NCBI RefSeq assembly: GCF_018854015.1
Contig: NZ_JAAXYO010000182.1
Location: 1 to 64,000, forward strand
DNA: 64,000 nucleotides
Reading direction: 5' to 3'
Source: Igneacidithiobacillus copahuensis
Lineage (GTDB): Bacteria; Pseudomonadota; Gammaproteobacteria; Acidithiobacillales; Acidithiobacillaceae
Position numbers and translations under genes: made by a program. Under the pieces are notes generated by a model that was not told the origin of the DNA, did no database searches, and saw only the letters and a list, made by a program, of their open reading frames with translations. Numbering within the stretch: position 1 is the first letter of the stretch; every line of letters starts with the position of its first letter. Below are positions 32,501 through 44,801 of the stretch, one piece after another.

Positions 32501-33018
32501 TCAGCCTGGAGAGCGCCATGGCGGCCATGGACGCGGAAACCCTGGAGCGCTTTCAGCGTACGTTGGAGCAGGTGAATCGTGGGCTGCAGAAATATTTTGT
32601 CGAGCTCTTTGGCGGTGGTGTGGCGGCGCTGGCGGCTGGTGCCGGCGATCCGTTGGACGCTGGACTGGTCTTGCGGGCGCAGCCGCCGGGCAAGCGCAAC
32701 AGCACCTTGCAGCAGCTCTCTGGCGGCGAAAAGGCTTTGACTGCCATTGCCCTGGTTTTTGCCATCTTTGCCCTCAATCCGGCGCCGTTCTGCATCCTCG
32801 ATGAGGTCGATGCACCCCTCGATGACGCCAATATCGAGCGTTTTTGCCGATTATTGCGAGAGCTCGCAAAAGAAACCCAGTTTCTCCTGATCAGCCATCG
32901 GCAACTGACCCTGCAGGTTGCCGAGCAATTGGTCGGGGTGACAATGATCGAGCCCGGTATCTCCAGCATCGTGCCCGTGGATGTTGCCGCTTTGCTTGCC
33001 GAGGACGGGGTTACGTGA
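29578..33018 (+). CDS. smc: Chromosome segregation protein SMC
   Basis: SMC is the condensin ATPase that compacts and segregates the chromosome. The 1146-residue protein has Walker A GPNGCGKSN near residue 32, two long coiled coils (about 170-480 and 660-960) rich in Glu, Gln and Arg, a shorter hinge domain around 490-640, and the closing ATPase half with LSGGEKAL and FCILDEVDAPLDD near 1060-1085. It is somewhat short, with a hinge that looks reduced. It is divergent from queF, and its end overlaps the convergent HAD gene by eight bases. No scpA or scpB is nearby. Confidence 0.95.
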   Translation: MRLSAIHLHGFKSFRNATRIDVQRNPLVIVGPNGCGKSNIIDAIRWVLGESSARQLRGGAMADVISNGSTSRGAAQQAVVELLFDNSTGKAPAPWTASAEIRVQRRLSRDGDSQYRINDARCRRRDVGDLFLGTGLGASSYAIIEQGTIGRIIESRPEDLRAMLEEAGGISRYKERRRETEQRIAETREHLQRLRDIYGEMEQQYQRLTRQAEQARKLRELRQEERRWQWWELVLHLEAVAAEQAQMQDELATTAALLQAMQEEELRAHVALDARRNELAQQEEQLREAQAEQYAAQAEQTMAEQDWQRLQEEGKRLQRRQKEERERHAHIEEEKARRVRQLQEAQSRLQGLQERERVRSAEEQQLRVERERLDRAVRDAELAQQAVRDKLQDWRRQVEVREAQWRELQPRIAEMEQRRARLGNPSVPAPEELATRQARVDEATGERERVEAALAATEQNLARLATTIEQFQEEWQKLRDELQRRRAQRDALERLARGLQKKGPSAADRALSGILAVDAEWERATELVLGERLHAILSETETLPSGSGSWLWISPVKPDASLPEDALWHRLRLDEPWKEALLPWLWGLRCCPDLPSATARIAELQVGEHWLTPNGELLCATGLWRLGTEEDTTSWLRVRRELEELSIQLPDLECQATLAETVLRNCREELTQARGQGQNLRRQAQEAQTKLAQAREKLAEWQSTLAAAEQRAAAEREECEHLDVELQQLRQRHAGLDEELRRERTRASGLRQQEEEARRGLEDRRREQQEQRQRFARMRDEGQRAALEQQRLENEQRMAEERLQSLREEGERATQALADLEGAQGRWRADLPGAEERRSLQVARRITAQQRLAQIQEAGEQLRQQLRTLDQQRQAGQQQQRQSEVQRAKQEAKLAHLEERHQELLQKAQELAAILGENPGPMPANSTPQTELQRLQAAIARLGNVNLAAEEELTELQERQGDLAAQVADVDQALLSLESAMAAMDAETLERFQRTLEQVNRGLQKYFVELFGGGVAALAAGAGDPLDAGLVLRAQPPGKRNSTLQQLSGGEKALTAIALVFAIFALNPAPFCILDEVDAPLDDANIERFCRLLRELAKETQFLLISHRQLTLQVAEQLVGVTMIEPGISSIVPVDVAALLAEDGVT

Positions 33019-33700
33019 CCGGATGACAGGACCCGTGCAGGCTGAGGACCGGCCAGCCCCGCTCCTGCGCGGTAGCCAACAGGATCTTGTCCGGATCGAC
33101 GGCGACGGGATTTCCCACCAACTCGAGTAGTGGCAGATCATTGTGGGAGTCGCTGTAAAAATACGCCGTGGATAGACTGTCTTCCCAGGGTAGGCCCCGG
33201 GCGCCCAGCCACTGGCGCAGACGCTCCACCTTGCCTTCCTGAAAGCACGGGATGCCGTAACTGCGCCCGGTAAACTCGCCGTTGTCATCGCATTCCGCCT
33301 CGGTCGCCAGCAAGGTCGGAACGCCCAGCTCCACCGCAATGGGCGCAGTCACGAAACGATTCGTCGCGGTAATGATCAACAGGGTATCGCCAGCGTCGGC
33401 ATGTTTGCGCACCAGGGCGCGAGAGGCATCCGTAATCATGGGCAAGACCCGCTCTTGCATGTACTGGCAGTGCCACGCATCCAACTGACGTCGTGGGTGC
33501 GCTGCCATGGGTGCCAACACAAAGCGGAGGAAATCGCCCATGTCGAGCTCGCCATTCATATAGTCGCGATAATAGCGATCGTTGGCGCGCCGCAATTCCT
33601 CACCATCGACGATGCCCAGGGTGCTCAAAAACTCCAGCCAGGCGTGATCAGAGTCCCCGGCGAGCAGGGTATTGTCGAGATCGAAAATGGCCAGAGCCAT
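33011..33700 (-). CDS. HAD-superfamily (subfamily IB) phosphatase, SerB-like
   Basis: The 229-residue protein opens with the HAD nucleophile motif FDLDNTLLAGDSD. It continues with a Thr/Ser motif (LLIITATNRFVTAPIA near residue 108), a Lys motif (GKVERLRQWL near 155) and the acidic motif FYSDSHNDLPLLELVG near 180. It belongs to the IB group that includes phosphoserine phosphatase-like and histidinol-phosphatase-like enzymes. The exact substrate is not clear from sequence. It is convergent with smc. Confidence 0.82.
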   Translation of the reverse strand: MALAIFDLDNTLLAGDSDHAWLEFLSTLGIVDGEELRRANDRYYRDYMNGELDMGDFLRFVLAPMAAHPRRQLDAWHCQYMQERVLPMITDASRALVRKHADAGDTLLIITATNRFVTAPIAVELGVPTLLATEAECDDNGEFTGRSYGIPCFQEGKVERLRQWLGARGLPWEDSLSTAYFYSDSHNDLPLLELVGNPVAVDPDKILLATAQERGWPVLSLHGSCHPVT

Positions 33701-33739
33701 GGATTCCTCACGTCAATTGCAAAAGCCCGGCGGAGTATA

Positions 33740-34945
33740 TCAGGCTTCTGGACGATGCGGCAGGAAAGCGGCCAGAATACCCAGCAGCGGCAGGAACGAA
33801 CAGATCTGATACACGGTATCGATACCCCAGATATCCGCCAGTTGCCCGAGAACCGCTGCGCCAATACCACCCAGACCAAAGGCCAACCCGAAGAATAGAC
33901 CAGAGATCGTTCCCACCTTTCCCGGGACCAGTTCCTGGGCATAGACGACAATGGCCGGAAAGGCAGAAGCAAGGAGGAAGCCAATCACCACCGTCAGCAG
34001 GGCACTCAGCGTCAGACCCACATACGGTAGTGCGAGGGTAAAGGGGGCAATGCCCAGCAGTGATACCCAGATCACCCGCTTGCGGCCAACGCGGTCCCCG
34101 ATCGGGCCGCCGAGCAGGGTGCCCGCCGCCACCGCCGCCAAAAAAATGAAAAGATGCAACTGCGCCTCGCGCACAGGAATGGCGAAGCGGTGCATGAGAT
34201 AGAAGATCAGGTAGCTGCTGATGCTGGTCAGATAGATAAATTTGGAAAACATCAAGGCTACCAGGATGACCATGCTTCGTCGTACCAGCGCCTTGGGTAA
34301 AGGCACTCCCGCGGCTTGCTGTGCCTTCTTCGGCTGGCGGTGTTGCTGCTGATACCAACGTCCAACAAAAGTCAGAATGACAATGGCTGCCAGGGCGAAA
34401 AGAGAAAACCACGACAGGCTCTCTTGCCCGTTGGGCATCACGAGGAAGGCCGCGAGCAACGGACCCGCAGCCGTGCCCACATTCCCACCCACCTGAAAGA
34501 TCGACTGCGCGAGGCCAAAGCGTCCACCTGAGGCCATGCGGGCAACGCGCGAGGATTCCGGGTGAAATACCGAGGAACCAAGGCCTACCAGGGCCGCAGC
34601 CAGAAGCAGAACCAGGTAATTCGGTGCGATGGATAACAACAATAGCCCGGCAAAGGTCGAGACCATGCCCAAGGGCAAGGACCACGGCAGCGGGTGACGA
34701 TCGGTGTACCGTCCCACCAGCGGCTGAATGATCGATGCGGTTAACTGATAGGCCAGGGTAATGAGCCCGATCTGCGCAAAACTCAAATGAAAATTGCTGC
34801 GAAACAGGGGGTAGACCGCCAGCATCAGCGACTGAATACTGTCATTCAGAAAATGAGACACACTGATGGCGCCCAGGATATCGAAGCGCGTGCCCCCCTG
34901 TGGTTGCCGACGGACTGCGGATTCCTGGCGAATGATGCTGGACAT
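33740..34945 (-). CDS. fsr: MFS exporter, fosmidomycin-resistance (Fsr) type
   Basis: The 401-residue transporter has 12 predicted spans. Typical Fsr-family stretches are ISVSHFLNDSIQSLMLAVYP in helix 1 and the AALVGLGSSVFHPESSRVAR loop, plus GQSIFQVGGNVGTAAGPLL-like sequence in the middle. Fsr exports fosmidomycin, a phosphonate inhibitor of the MEP isoprenoid pathway. It is divergently placed 127 bases from xseB-ispA-dxs, which encode that pathway's first enzyme and its downstream prenyltransferase. The true substrate here is unknown. Confidence 0.8.
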   Translation of the reverse strand: MSSIIRQESAVRRQPQGGTRFDILGAISVSHFLNDSIQSLMLAVYPLFRSNFHLSFAQIGLITLAYQLTASIIQPLVGRYTDRHPLPWSLPLGMVSTFAGLLLLSIAPNYLVLLLAAALVGLGSSVFHPESSRVARMASGGRFGLAQSIFQVGGNVGTAAGPLLAAFLVMPNGQESLSWFSLFALAAIVILTFVGRWYQQQHRQPKKAQQAAGVPLPKALVRRSMVILVALMFSKFIYLTSISSYLIFYLMHRFAIPVREAQLHLFIFLAAVAAGTLLGGPIGDRVGRKRVIWVSLLGIAPFTLALPYVGLTLSALLTVVIGFLLASAFPAIVVYAQELVPGKVGTISGLFFGLAFGLGGIGAAVLGQLADIWGIDTVYQICSFLPLLGILAAFLPHRPEA

Positions 34946-35071
34946 GCTGGCCTCAGAGAAAAGGAAAGGCGTAGTCTACGAGGGGGGGGAGCATACCGTC
35001 CAGTAGGTATTTGCTTGTTGAGCCCCCTGGCGGCTTGCCCCGGGACCGGGGGCTGGTGTTTAATTGTGGTC

Positions 35072-35335
35072 ATGACTGACGTTAAAAATCCCTCCCAGCC
35101 AGATCAAGATCACGCCCCGCAGGAAATTTTTTCCGACACCCTGCAATCGTTAGAGAAGGTGGTCGATAAGATGGAAAGCGGCCAGTTGAGTCTGGAAGAG
35201 TCCGTTGCCCTATTTCAACAGGGCATGGATCTAGCGCAGAGGGCAGAAAAGCAACTACGCGAGGCGCGCCAAAAAGTGGAAATCCTCCTCGGTTCTGAGG
35301 TGGCTCCCATGGTCAGCGATGCCGAAGAGGACTGA
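35072..35335 (+). CDS. xseB: Exodeoxyribonuclease VII small subunit
   Basis: XseB regulates the large subunit XseA in degrading single-stranded DNA. The 87-residue protein has the family core FSDTLQSLEKVVDKMESGQL, then SLEESVALFQQGMDLAQRAE near residues 20-60. It is followed after three bases by ispA and then dxs, the same order as in many gammaproteobacteria. Confidence 0.92.
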   Translation: MTDVKNPSQPDQDHAPQEIFSDTLQSLEKVVDKMESGQLSLEESVALFQQGMDLAQRAEKQLREARQKVEILLGSEVAPMVSDAEED

Positions 35336-35338
35336 AAC

Positions 35339-36240
<902 letters not shown>

Positions 36241-36244
<4 letters not shown>

Positions 36245-38109
36245 ATCCTCTATTGCAAAAAATTCCTGGTCCCGACACCTTGCGGGGGATGTCCCGCAGC
36301 GAACTCAAGCAGGTCGCCAAACATCTGCGCCAGTTTCTTATCGAAACCCTCAGTCAGACAGGTGGTCATCTGTCCTCCGGGTTGGGGACGGTGGAGCTAT
36401 CGGTTGCCCTGCACGCCGTTTTCCATACGCCGGAGGATCGTCTGATCTGGGACGTCGGGCATCAGGCCTATCCTCACAAGGTGTTGACTGGGCGTGGCGC
36501 ACAATTTCCGACCCTGCGCCAAAAAGATGGCCTATCGGGATTTCTCAAGCGCGAGGAAAGCCCGTATGACGCCTTCGGCGCTGGGCATTCCAGTACCTCG
36601 ATCAGTGCGGGCTTGGGGATGGCGGTAGGCTCTGCCCTCGATAATACCCACCGGCAGGTAGTGGCGATCATTGGCGACGGCGCCATGACTGCCGGCCTAG
36701 CCTACGAGGCGTTGAACAACGGCGGTGTCCTCGATGCCGATCTGTTGGTTGTGCTCAACGACAATGAGATGTCGATTTCCCCCAATGTGGGGGCGGTTTC
36801 CCAATACCTCACCCGGCTCCTCTCCAATCCGGTATACAACACCGTGCGCGAGGGTGCCGGGCAGGCCTTGAGTCTGCTGCCGCCCTTGCGCGAGCTGGCA
36901 AAAAAGGCAGAAGAAGGCGTCAAAGGTCTGGTCTCCCCGGGGCTGCTTTTCGAGGAAATGGGCTTCAACTATTACGGACCCATCGATGGTCACGATCTCG
37001 ATACCTTGATTCCGACCCTGGAAAATCTGCGCAAGATCCGCGGTCCGCGCCTGCTGCACGTCATCACCAAGAAGGGCAAAGGCTACGCGCCGGCAGAGAA
37101 GGATCCGTGCACCTATCACGGTGTGACGCCGTTTGATCGCGACAGTGGTGCCATGCGCAAATCGTCTACGGTCAGTTACACCAAGATTTTTGGTGACTGG
37201 CTCTGCGACAAGGCAGGCAAAGAAAGCAAGCTGGTTGCCATAACCCCCGCCATGCGCGAGGGTTCCGGTCTGGTGCGCTACGAACAGCTCTATCCCGAGC
37301 GCTACTTCGACGTGGGGATTGCCGAGCAACATGCGGTGACCTTTGCCGGGGGCCTGGCTTGCGAGGGCTTTCATCCCGTCGTGGCCATCTATTCGACCTT
37401 TCTGCAGCGGGCCTATGATCAGCTATTGCACGACGTGGCGATTCAAAACCTGCCGGTCCTCTTTGCCGTTGACCGTGCCGGTTTGGTCGGCGCTGACGGT
37501 GCCACGCATCAGGGTGCTTTCGATCTGGCCTACGCGCGCTGCATTCCCAATCTGGTCATTATGGCCCCCAAAGACGCCCAGGAAATGCGCGAGATGCTCA
37601 ACACCGGCTACGCCTATCCCGGTCCCGCCATTGTCCGCTATCCGCGTGGCGCCGCAGCGGGTGGGATCGGCGACGCAGACTTGCAGCGTCAGATCCCCAT
37701 CGGCAAGGCGGAAATCCTGCGCGAGGGCAAACGCCTGGCGATCCTTGCCTTTGGCACCCGTGCCGAAGCTGCTTTGCAAGCAGGACGGGAGCTGGATGCC
37801 ACGGTGGTCAATATGCGCTTCGTCAAACCGCTGGATCATGCCCTGCTTGACCGTCTTGCCGTCGATCATGAAGCCTTCCTGACGGTGGAGGAGGGGGTGC
37901 GCATGGGCGGTGCCGGCAGCGCAGTGGCCGAATACCTGCTCGACCAGGGGCAGCGGCCACTACTGAAGATTCTTGGCTTGCCCGATCAGTTCATCGAACA
38001 CGGAGAGGCTTCTTTGTGGCTTGCGGAGCTGGGTCTGGACGCCGATGGAATTCGTCGCGCTGGCGAGGAACTGCTTGCCCGCCTTGCTGGTAACGGCTGC
38101 GGCGCGTAA
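36241..38109 (+). CDS. dxs: 1-deoxy-D-xylulose-5-phosphate synthase
   Basis: Dxs condenses pyruvate and glyceraldehyde 3-phosphate, the entry to the MEP isoprenoid pathway. The 622-residue thiamine-diphosphate enzyme has GHQAYPHKVLTGR near residue 79, the ThDP motif GDGAMTAGLAYEALNN near 145, and the transketolase-like middle region ERYFDVGIAEQHAVTFAGGL near 360. It is the last gene of the xseB-ispA-dxs operon. Confidence 0.96.
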
Positions 38110-38151
38110 TATCTGACTAAATCAGTCAAGCATTCGACGAGGTTCAACGTA

Positions 38152-38946
38152 GTGAGAGATTGCGCTGCAGAAACGTTGGAAGATGTACAGGGGCGCGCCG
38201 ACCCGCGTGCCATCCCCATTCAGCGAGTTGGTGTCAAGGCCGTTCGCCATCCCCTGCGCATCGCGGACCGTGCAGGCCATCAACAACAGGTTGCTGCATA
38301 TTGCAACATGTATGTCGGCTTGCCAGCACATCTGAAAGGCACCCATATGTCGCGCTTCCTGCAGATCTTGCAAGAGCAAGAGGAAGCCCTGCGAGTCGAT
38401 AATTTCGATCGGCTACTCGTGCAGACCCAGGAGCGTCTGGAAGCCGAGAGCGCCCGCATTGAACTGCAATTCCCCTACTTCGTGCGGAAAAAAGCGCCAG
38501 TCTCCGGAGTGGAGAGCTATCTCGACTACGAAGTGGAGTGGAGTGGCGAAATCACGGGCGACGAGATCCGCTCGCAACTTCTGGTGCATGTGCCGGTGAC
38601 CAGCCTCTGTCCCTGCTCCAAGAGCATTTCCGAATATGGCGCACACAATCAGCGCTCGCGGGTCAGCGTACAGGTCGAGGCGCGGAGCCCGCTGTGGATC
38701 GAGGATCTGATCGATCTGGTGGAAAGCGAGGCCTCTTCGCAGCTCTACGGCGTTCTCAAGCGGCCTGACGAGAAGTACGTTACGGAATATGCCTACGATC
38801 ACCCCAAGTTCGTCGAGGATATGGTGCGCGATGTCGCCCTGCGTTTGCAGCAGGACTCGCGGGTCCGACGCTATTCGGTGGCCTCGGAAAACTTCGAGTC
38901 GATCCACAATCACTCTGCCTATGCCTTCATCGAGGGGGAGAACTGA
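38152..38946 (+). CDS. folE2: GTP cyclohydrolase I, FolE2 type
   Basis: FolE2 converts GTP to dihydroneopterin triphosphate for folate or queuosine synthesis and can work with metals other than zinc. The 264-residue protein from a GTG start has the catalytic Cys region TSLCPCSKSISEYGAHNQRS near residue 150 and the active-site closing sequence NFESIHNHSAYAFIE at the carboxy end. A small dyad (TGACT, five bases, AGTCA; 38113-38127) lies in the gap after dxs. aroC follows after three bases. Confidence 0.9.
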   Translation: MRDCAAETLEDVQGRADPRAIPIQRVGVKAVRHPLRIADRAGHQQQVAAYCNMYVGLPAHLKGTHMSRFLQILQEQEEALRVDNFDRLLVQTQERLEAESARIELQFPYFVRKKAPVSGVESYLDYEVEWSGEITGDEIRSQLLVHVPVTSLCPCSKSISEYGAHNQRSRVSVQVEARSPLWIEDLIDLVESEASSQLYGVLKRPDEKYVTEYAYDHPKFVEDMVRDVALRLQQDSRVRRYSVASENFESIHNHSAYAFIEGEN

Positions 38947-38949
38947 TCC

Positions 38950-40047
38950 GTGGCGGGCAGCAGCATTGGCGAGCTGTTTCGCGTTAGCACCTTTGGCGAG
39001 AGTCATGGCCCGGCCATTGGCGCCGTCGTCGATGGCTGTCCGCCTGGCTTGGCCCTCACGGAAGCCGATATCCAAGTTGAACTCGACAGGCGTCGGCCTG
39101 GGCAGTCACGCCACACCACGCAACGCCAGGAGGCGGATCAGGTCGAAATCCTTTCCGGTGTTTTTGCAGGCGTCACGACCGGTACGCCGATTGGCTTGCT
39201 GATACGGAACACCGATCAACGGTCGCAGGACTACAGCAAGATCAAGGATCGCTTTCGTCCTGGGCACGCCGACTATACCTATCTACAAAAATTTGGTCTG
39301 CGCGACTACCGTGGTGGGGGGCGTTCTTCGGCGCGGGAGACCGCCACCCGCGTGGCCGCCGGCGCCATTGCCCGCAAATACCTACGCGAACGTCTGGGCA
39401 CCGAGATCCGCGCCTGGCTGGCGCAGATGGGGCCCATTCATGCGGCCCAGTTCGACGACGCACAGATCGATCAGAACCCCTTTTTCTGTCCCGACGCGCA
39501 GGCGGCCCTGCGCATGGCAGAATATCTCGATGACTTGCGCAAGGCCGGAGACTCCATTGGCGCGCGCGTCGACGTGCAGGTCACGGGGATGCCCGTGGGC
39601 CTCGGTGAGCCGGTCTTTGATCGCCTGGAGGCGGATGTCGCCAAGGCCCTGATGAGCATCAATGCGGTGAAGGCAGTGGCGATTGGTGACGGTTTTGCCG
39701 TGGTTGAACAACGCGGCAGCGAGCACGGCGACGCGCTGACCCCTGCGGGCTTTGCCAGCAATCATGCCGGTGGGGTTCTTGGCGGCATCTCCAGCGGTCA
39801 GGATCTGCGTGCCTCGGTCGCCATCAAACCAACCTCCAGCATTCGCATCCCCCGGCCCAGTATCAACCTGCAGGGTGAGGAAATCGAGATTGTCACCACT
39901 GGCCGTCATGATCCCTGCGTAGGCATTCGTGCTGTGCCCATCGTCGAGGCGATGCTGGCCATCACCCTGATGGATCATTATCTGCGTCATCGAGCACAAA
40001 ATGCGGATGTCACGCCACCGGTAGCCCCCATCCCCAGACAATGCTGA
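38950..40047 (+). CDS. aroC: Chorismate synthase
   Basis: AroC makes chorismate from EPSP, the last shared step to aromatic amino acids and folate. The 365-residue protein starts at a GTG and has the signatures GESHGPAIGAVVDGCPPG near residue 17, RSSARETATRVAAGAIARK near 125 and RHDPCVGIRAVPIVEAM near 320. It follows folE2 closely and overlaps the next MFS gene by seven bases. Confidence 0.95.
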   Translation: MAGSSIGELFRVSTFGESHGPAIGAVVDGCPPGLALTEADIQVELDRRRPGQSRHTTQRQEADQVEILSGVFAGVTTGTPIGLLIRNTDQRSQDYSKIKDRFRPGHADYTYLQKFGLRDYRGGGRSSARETATRVAAGAIARKYLRERLGTEIRAWLAQMGPIHAAQFDDAQIDQNPFFCPDAQAALRMAEYLDDLRKAGDSIGARVDVQVTGMPVGLGEPVFDRLEADVAKALMSINAVKAVAIGDGFAVVEQRGSEHGDALTPAGFASNHAGGVLGGISSGQDLRASVAIKPTSSIRIPRPSINLQGEEIEIVTTGRHDPCVGIRAVPIVEAMLAITLMDHYLRHRAQNADVTPPVAPIPRQC

Positions 40048-41210
40048 AGGCGCGGCACGAGGGGCAGGCCCTCGTCGCGTTCTATTTTTTCTATTTTTGC
40101 GCCCTTGGCGCCTTCATGCCCTACTGGGGGCCGTGGCTGCGTAGTGTGGGCCAGGATGCCCTGGCAATCGGTCTCCTCACTGCGGCAGTACAATTCAGCA
40201 AGGTGCTCGCCCCCAATGTCTGGGGCTGGCTCCTGCACCATACGTCGATGCGCTGGTTGATTCGCGGCGGCGGCTTGGCTGCTGCCCTGAGTTTTCTGTT
40301 GCTGTTCTGGGCGAAGGGCTACTTTTGGGCTCTGCTCCTGATCACCCTGCTGTTTTCTTTCTTCTGGGCGGCCACCCTACCCCTGGTAGACAACATCAGT
40401 ATGGCGTGGGCGGAGCGGCAGGGGCGCCGCTATGGCCGTATCCGCCTCTGGGGGTCCATCGGTTTTATCGTTCTGTCCCTTGGCATGGGGATCCTGGTGA
40501 GTCATTGGGGGCTGCGTAGTTTCTTGCCTGGCATCGCCGGCTTTTTATTCCTGACCTGGTGGGTCAGTCGTTTCCTGCCCTTTGCCAGCGATCCACAGGG
40601 CACGACAGCGCAGAAACTGCCGGCTTTTTTGCCGGAGCTGCGTGATTTCCGTCTGTGGTTCTTTCTCGCCGCCGGCATGCTGGAGCAGGCCAGTCATGGG
40701 GTCTATTACGCCTTTTATTCCATCTACGTGGAGGCCCATGGCTACAACAGCAGCACCGTCGGTCTGCTCTGGGCCCTTGCAGTGGTCGCCGAGGTACTGT
40801 TCTTTTGGTTTGGCGACCGCATCCTGCACCGTTGGGGGACGATGACGGTATTTGTCAGTGCCTTTTTGCTCACCGCTCTGCGTTGGGTAGTGATCGCCCT
40901 GTGGCCAGGCTTCGTCTGGATCGTTCTGGTGCAGACACTGCACGCGGCCAGTTATGCCGCGTTTCATCTAGCTGCCATTCACTGGGTCTTTGCGCGCTTC
41001 CCGCGGGCCCTGCGCGCGCGTGGCATGGCCCTCTACGCCAGCCTGGTATACGGGTTGGGAGGCGGCATCGGTGCCTTGGCGGCGGGTTGGGCCTGGTCGC
41101 AGATTGGTGGCAGCGCTACCTTTCTTGCTGCCGGCATCCTCGCTGCCCTGGCGACACTCTTGTTGCTGGGCATGTTTCGTCCCCGATCCGCCCTTGAAAA
41201 GTGGGTCTGA
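40041..41210 (+). CDS. MFS transporter, HcaT/LacY-like (MFS_1-like)
   Basis: The 389-residue protein has 12 predicted spans and a FYFFYFCALGAFMPYWGPWL first helix typical of the HcaT-like group (3-phenylpropionate transporter relatives). GRIRLWGSIGFIVLS lies near residue 132 and QTLHAASYAAFHLAAIHWVF near 298. The substrate is not readable from sequence. It overlaps aroC by seven bases, which suggests co-expression but not necessarily related function. Confidence 0.78.
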   Translation: MLKARHEGQALVAFYFFYFCALGAFMPYWGPWLRSVGQDALAIGLLTAAVQFSKVLAPNVWGWLLHHTSMRWLIRGGGLAAALSFLLLFWAKGYFWALLLITLLFSFFWAATLPLVDNISMAWAERQGRRYGRIRLWGSIGFIVLSLGMGILVSHWGLRSFLPGIAGFLFLTWWVSRFLPFASDPQGTTAQKLPAFLPELRDFRLWFFLAAGMLEQASHGVYYAFYSIYVEAHGYNSSTVGLLWALAVVAEVLFFWFGDRILHRWGTMTVFVSAFLLTALRWVVIALWPGFVWIVLVQTLHAASYAAFHLAAIHWVFARFPRALRARGMALYASLVYGLGGGIGALAAGWAWSQIGGSATFLAAGILAALATLLLLGMFRPRSALEKWV

Positions 41211-41252
41211 AGCGCCCATCTGCCAGTCATCATCCGATATGGGAGTCGCCAG

Positions 41253-43856
<2,604 letters not shown>

Positions 43857-43872
43857 TGGGTCAGAAGTGCTG

Positions 43873-43909
43873 CAATTCGCCCGAGACTGGCGTCAGTCCG
43901 GGCGAATTG
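43873..43909 (+). terminator. Long hairpin after clpB, probable terminator
   Basis: Eleven bases (CAATTCGCCCG) pair perfectly with CGGGCGAATTG, and the stem continues after one bulged A as GACTG with CAGTC around a four-base loop. Only three T follow, so termination may be partial. The stem could also form in antisense RNA. Confidence 0.6.
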
Positions 43910-43958
43910 TTTACCATGGCCGCTTGATGCGGTTTTTCTGTTGCCCAGGAGTGTTCTT

Positions 43959-44801
43959 ATGCGTTTTCGATTGCTGGTTCTTGCTGCTGCTCTTTTACTT
44001 TCCGGTTGTGCGGGAAGTAATCCCGTTTCCGACAATGGTGGGCACGGCAAGGTGTTATCCAAAGATCGGGCGCAAGAGCTGGTTAGCAGCGTTACCCATG
44101 ATCAGGGCCAGGTGACGAAGGTTCTCCCTGGGCCGGGAGGATTGACCGCACTCGTCATCGCCGATCAGGGACATAAAACGCTTGCCTATGCCAGCCCGGA
44201 TGGAAAATATCTGATCCTGGCGCAGGCCATCATCAACAGCAAAGGCGATAACGTCATTCGGCACGACGCCGAGGAGGCGGGTCTGCTGCCGAAGCCCATG
44301 GATGCGGCAAAACTCGCCGAGCGGGCCAGTCAGGCCAAGTCTTTTGTCTTGGGTACCAAGGGACCGGAGCTGATCGCCTTTGTCGATCCCAACTGCATCT
44401 TCTGTCACAAGTTTTATGAGGACGCCAAGCCTCTGATTGCCGAAGGAAAGCTGCGTGTCCGCTATGTGGTTGCGGGATTTCTGAAGCCGTCGAGTGCTGG
44501 GAAGGCGGCTGCAATTCTATCGGCCAAAGATCCGGCAGCGGCAATGGCAAAAAATGAGAAGGGCTTCAATGAGGAAAGCGAGGAGGGTGGGATTTCCCAA
44601 GATGCCAACCCCAGCCCCGAAGTCATGGCAGAGGTGCAGAAAAACACCCAACTCCTGCAGGACAGTGGTGAGGTGGCAACGCCCACTATCGTCTACTGTG
44701 ACAAGAACGGTAAGGCGCAGATCAGCCATGGTATGCCGGAAAAGCTCGATACCTTTGTTGCGGGGATTACCTCGATGAATGCCGAGGGTAAATGTGAATG
44801 A
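43959..44801 (+). CDS. DsbC/DsbG-like thiol:disulfide lipoprotein
   Basis: This is a periplasmic disulfide isomerase or chaperone-like protein. The start with a CAGGAG site gives a 16-residue lipoprotein signal ending in LLLSGC. A DsbC/G-type dimerisation region (about 25-100) precedes a thioredoxin fold with CxxC (FVDPNCIFCHKFYEDAKPL near residue 145) and a cis-Pro region ATPTIVYCDKNG near 240. The 280 residues and the insertion rich in Glu near 205 are unusual for DsbG. A lipid anchor also differs from the soluble E. coli form. Its stop overlaps pepN by four bases. Confidence 0.82.
   Translation: MRFRLLVLAAALLLSGCAGSNPVSDNGGHGKVLSKDRAQELVSSVTHDQGQVTKVLPGPGGLTALVIADQGHKTLAYASPDGKYLILAQAIINSKGDNVIRHDAEEAGLLPKPMDAAKLAERASQAKSFVLGTKGPELIAFVDPNCIFCHKFYEDAKPLIAEGKLRVRYVVAGFLKPSSAGKAAAILSAKDPAAAMAKNEKGFNEESEEGGISQDANPSPEVMAEVQKNTQLLQDSGEVATPTIVYCDKNGKAQISHGMPEKLDTFVAGITSMNAEGKCE

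Noticed and set aside
29578..33018. Many long ORFs on the strand opposite smc
   Set aside because: They are shadows produced by Gln/Glu/Arg-rich coiled-coil codons; none has motifs or ribosome sites, and smc itself is intact.
38113..38127. TGACT/AGTCA dyad before folE2 as a Zur operator
   Set aside because: FolE2 is often zinc-regulated, but this dyad does not resemble the known AT-rich Zur box and is too short to be significant.
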